Source: Campylobacteraceae bacterium (GTDB lineage Bacteria; Campylobacterota; Campylobacteria; Campylobacterales; Campylobacteraceae). Taken from it: a stretch of DNA of 26,669 nucleotides. The stretch's first letter is position 1, and every line of letters begins with the position of its first letter. The notes below the pieces were generated by a model. It was given only the letters and a program-made list of their open reading frames with translations, was not told the DNA's origin and did no database searches. This document shows, one piece after another, positions 24,873 through 26,669 of this stretch. The position numbers and the translations under genes are program-made. The stretch spans positions 1 to 26,669 of the forward strand of contig JAISNG010000111.1 in the NCBI GenBank assembly GCA_031276365.1, in the 5' to 3' direction.

Positions 24873-26439
24873 AACAGATTTGAATTTTTTGCTGATAGCA
24901 ATTGTCTCTTTCGCGGTATTTATATTCGTGCTGATTATATTTTTGGCAAGCCGCTACAAACGCTGCGCCTCAAATCAGATTTTGGTTGTGTACGGAAAAG
25001 TAAGCGGAGGCAAATCCGCCCGCTGTATGCATGGAGGAGGAGCGTTTATTTGGCCATTGATACAGGATTACAAATATCTTGACCTCACGCCGCTTACCAT
25101 CAACATCCCTCTTAAAGGCGCTCTATCACAACAAAATATCCGTATAAACGTGCCGAGCACATTTACGGTCGCGATAGCTACTGAAGAGTCAAATATGAAT
25201 TCGGCGGCTGTTCGTCTTTTAGGACTAGACCAGTCGTTGATAGAGTCTATGGCTACGGAGATTATCATAGGTCAGCTTCGTTTGACGGTGGCGTCTTTGA
25301 CTATTGAGCAGATAAATCAGGACAGAGAGCGCTTTTTGGATGCCATACGAAAAAACATAGACACTGAGCTTGATAAGATAGGCTTGTGCCTCATAAATGT
25401 GAATGTAACCGATATAACCGACGAGTCTGGATATATTGAAAGTATCGGCAAAAAAGCGGCGCTTACTGCTATAAATCAGGCAAAAATTGATGTTGCAGAA
25501 CAGGATAAGAGGGGAGCTATAGGTGAAGCCGAAGCCAAAAAAGAACAGCAGATTCAAGTTGCAGAGTATAACAAGGAACAAGAGGTAAAGGTCGCCGAAT
25601 ACAACAAAGAGCAGCAGGTAAAAATAGCCGAGTATAACAAAGAACAGGAAGTACAAATCGCTCAATATGACAAAGAGCAGATGGTGCGTGTGGCTGAACT
25701 CAACAAAGAACAGCAGGTCCAAATAGCAGAATACAATAAAGAACAGCGCATACAGATAGCGGATTTTAATGCAAGAGCGGTTGAAGGTGAAAATACATCT
25801 AAAGCCGAGATAGCCAAGTCAAACGCCACTCTTTTTGAAAGAGAAGCAGAAGCTGCCAGACGAGGCGAAGTAGCTCAACAAGAAGCCGAAGCCGAGATAC
25901 AAAAGGCAAAGGCGATTGCAGAGCAAAGAAGACTTGAAGCAGAAGAGGTGGTGCCGCGCGAGATAGAGAAGCGGAAGATAGAGATTGATGCGAGTGCTGC
26001 GGCAGAACAGCAACGCCGTCTTGCACAAGGCGAGGCAGATGCGATTTTGCTTGTCAAATCGGCTGAAGCGGAAGGTATCAAAAAGGTACTTGATGCTAAA
26101 GCGCTTGGCTATCAAACGCTTATAAAAGCGGCGAACAGCGATGCAAAAAGCGCTACAACGCTGCTTTTGGTTGAAAAACTTGAAGAGATTGTCAAGATGC
26201 AAACAGAAGCTATTAAAAATATCAAAATTGACAAGATTACCGTTTGGGACAATGGCGGCGGCGATAAAAGTTCTACGGCAAACTTTATGAGCAATCTCAT
26301 AAAAACACTTCCTCCACTTCATGACATAGCAAAACAGGCAGGTCTTGATTTGCCCGAATTTTTAGGCGCAGTTACAAATGATAAAGATAAAAACGAGGAT
26401 AAGGAAGCTGATAAAAATACTCAAAAACCGACAAAGTAA
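24865..26439 (+). CDS. Flotillin-like SPFH-domain protein
   Basis: A 524-residue scaffold protein of membrane microdomains, related to YqiK/YuaG/FloT. Residues 8-29 are a membrane segment. The SPFH domain spans about 35-190, containing MHGGGAFIWPL, DLTPLTI and GQLRLTVASLTIEQI. A long coiled-coil follows from 200 to about 430, then a C-terminal tail with LPPLHDIAKQAGLDLPEFLG and a charged end. Within the coiled coil, residues 225-301 consist of seven 11-residue units of the form NKEQxVxVAEY. AAGGAG lies eight bases before the ATG. It overlaps the NfeD-like gene by 8 bp and is closed by a strong terminator at 26449. The usual family pattern of Ala/Glu-rich repeats is present, but the regular 11-mers are striking. 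Confidence 0.93.
   Translation: MYETDLNFLLIAIVSFAVFIFVLIIFLASRYKRCASNQILVVYGKVSGGKSARCMHGGGAFIWPLIQDYKYLDLTPLTINIPLKGALSQQNIRINVPSTFTVAIATEESNMNSAAVRLLGLDQSLIESMATEIIIGQLRLTVASLTIEQINQDRERFLDAIRKNIDTELDKIGLCLINVNVTDITDESGYIESIGKKAALTAINQAKIDVAEQDKRGAIGEAEAKKEQQIQVAEYNKEQEVKVAEYNKEQQVKIAEYNKEQEVQIAQYDKEQMVRVAELNKEQQVQIAEYNKEQRIQIADFNARAVEGENTSKAEIAKSNATLFEREAEAARRGEVAQQEAEAEIQKAKAIAEQRRLEAEEVVPREIEKRKIEIDASAAAEQQRRLAQGEADAILLVKSAEAEGIKKVLDAKALGYQTLIKAANSDAKSATTLLLVEKLEEIVKMQTEAIKNIKIDKITVWDNGGGDKSSTANFMSNLIKTLPPLHDIAKQAGLDLPEFLGAVTNDKDKNEDKEADKNTQKPTK
25537..25767 (+). repeat. Seven in-frame 33-bp units in the flotillin coiled coil
   Basis: The 11-residue unit (consensus NKEQQVQIAEY) is repeated with its aromatic or Leu position at residues 235, 246, 257, 268, 279, 290 and 301. 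Codon choice differs between units (AAC/AAT, GAA/GAG, CAA/CAG), so the protein repeat is better kept than the DNA. This indicates selection for the coiled-coil register rather than a recent duplication. Confidence 0.85.
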
Positions 26440-26448
26440 CTTATTGCT

Positions 26449-26477
26449 TTAAGGATTGCCGTCTTGGCAGTCCTTAA
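26449..26477. terminator. Strong bidirectional terminator between flotillin and the XRE gene
   Basis: TTAAGGATTGCC (26449-26460) pairs with GGCAGTCCTTAA (26466-26477) over 12 positions with one G-T wobble and a five-base loop. T-rich sequence follows on the plus strand. The XRE gene stop codon lies inside the stem, so it serves two convergent genes. Confidence 0.8.
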
Positions 26478-26669
26478 GTATCATTTTTGAAAAACTCCTC
26501 TATCGGTACTTCAAAAAGTTTAGAAAGTCTTAAAAGATGTTTTAAGTTGAAATGTTTTCCATGCGCGTAATTTTCTATGGAAGCATAAAAACCTGATGAT
26601 TGTTGACCAATAGAAAGCGCAGTTTCAAGCTGGCTTAACTTTTTTTGTTTTCTGATTTTTTTCACATTA
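26474..26669 (-). CDS. XRE-family helix-turn-helix regulator, 5' end beyond window
   Basis: A small Cro/CI-type DNA-binding protein. The visible 65 codons run NVKKIRKQKKLSQLETALS, then SSGFYASIENYAHGKHFNLKHLLRLSKLFEVPIEEFF. This shows the helix-turn-helix with the expected KLSQ, the recognition helix around SSGFYASIEN, and the terminal helix typical of the family. The frame is open to the right edge, and the family normally has a few residues before the equivalent of VKKIRK, so the true start is probably outside. The GTG at 26665 is an unlikely start. It converges on the flotillin gene and stops inside the shared terminator. Its target is unknown. Confidence 0.8.
   Translation of the reverse strand, partial: NVKKIRKQKKLSQLETALSIGQQSSGFYASIENYAHGKHFNLKHLLRLSKLFEVPIEEFFKNDT

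Noticed and set aside
25537..25767. 33-bp spaced repeats as a CRISPR-like array
   Set aside because: The units are directly adjacent, in frame, and encode a coiled coil inside a complete flotillin gene.
1..26669. tRNA, rRNA, CRISPR array, integrase or transposase genes
   Set aside because: The larger intergenic stretches were read on both strands and nothing with the required motifs was found.

Overview
The window looks like a chromosomal segment of a Campylobacterota (epsilonproteobacterial) genome of low GC content. The best evidence is a Wolinella/Campylobacter-type fumarate reductase operon frdCAB. Its flavin His43, active-site Arg301, all eleven iron-sulfur cysteines and the four haem-ligand histidines fall at or within a few residues of the positions known from Wolinella succinogenes. 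Other support comes from an OprD/MOMP-like porin, a periplasmic arylsulfate sulfotransferase with dedicated Dsb proteins, a 341-residue alanine racemase, and strong AAGGAG-type ribosome sites with frequent TTG/GTG starts. The genus cannot be fixed from the sequence alone.

Layout. 1-4107 (minus) is a tight four-gene cluster, porin - dsbL - dsbI - assT, with assT running off the left edge. A divergent OmpR/PhoB-type regulator (4337-5020, plus) faces it and lacks the phospho-acceptor aspartate. 5148-8657 (minus) is frdCAB with a textbook terminator. lgt (minus) follows, then a plus-strand group: LUD-domain protein, DUF493-like protein and a 400-residue helical protein of unknown role. 11888-12721 holds no solid gene, only two SD- or hairpin-associated mini-ORFs and decayed reading frames. 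12722-15617 (minus) is a CNNM/CBS transporter-like protein followed by a lipoprotein. 15618-18032 is a 2.4-kb gene-poor stretch containing a clearly dead signal peptide peptidase gene (sppA), one doubtful AT-rich ORF and worn copies of a dispersed intergenic repeat. 18033-22328 (minus) encodes a 1431-residue double-activase protein of the 2-hydroxyacyl-CoA dehydratase family. It is followed by alr plus a small overlapping gene (minus), then a plus-strand group of an anchored periplasmic protein, an NfeD/YqiJ-like membrane protein and a flotillin. A strong bidirectional terminator separates these from a truncated XRE-type regulator.

How the genes work together. The left cluster reads as a self-contained periplasmic aryl-sulfate module: an outer-membrane channel, the sulfotransferase, and its own oxidase pair to form its disulfide. 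An atypical regulator at the head is the natural candidate for control. frdCAB supplies anaerobic fumarate respiration from the quinol pool. The NfeD-like protein and flotillin overlap by 8 bp and very likely form a membrane-scaffold pair. The mixture of intact operons with a shredded sppA and eroded repeats indicates ongoing gene loss in the 15.6-18.0 kb interval.
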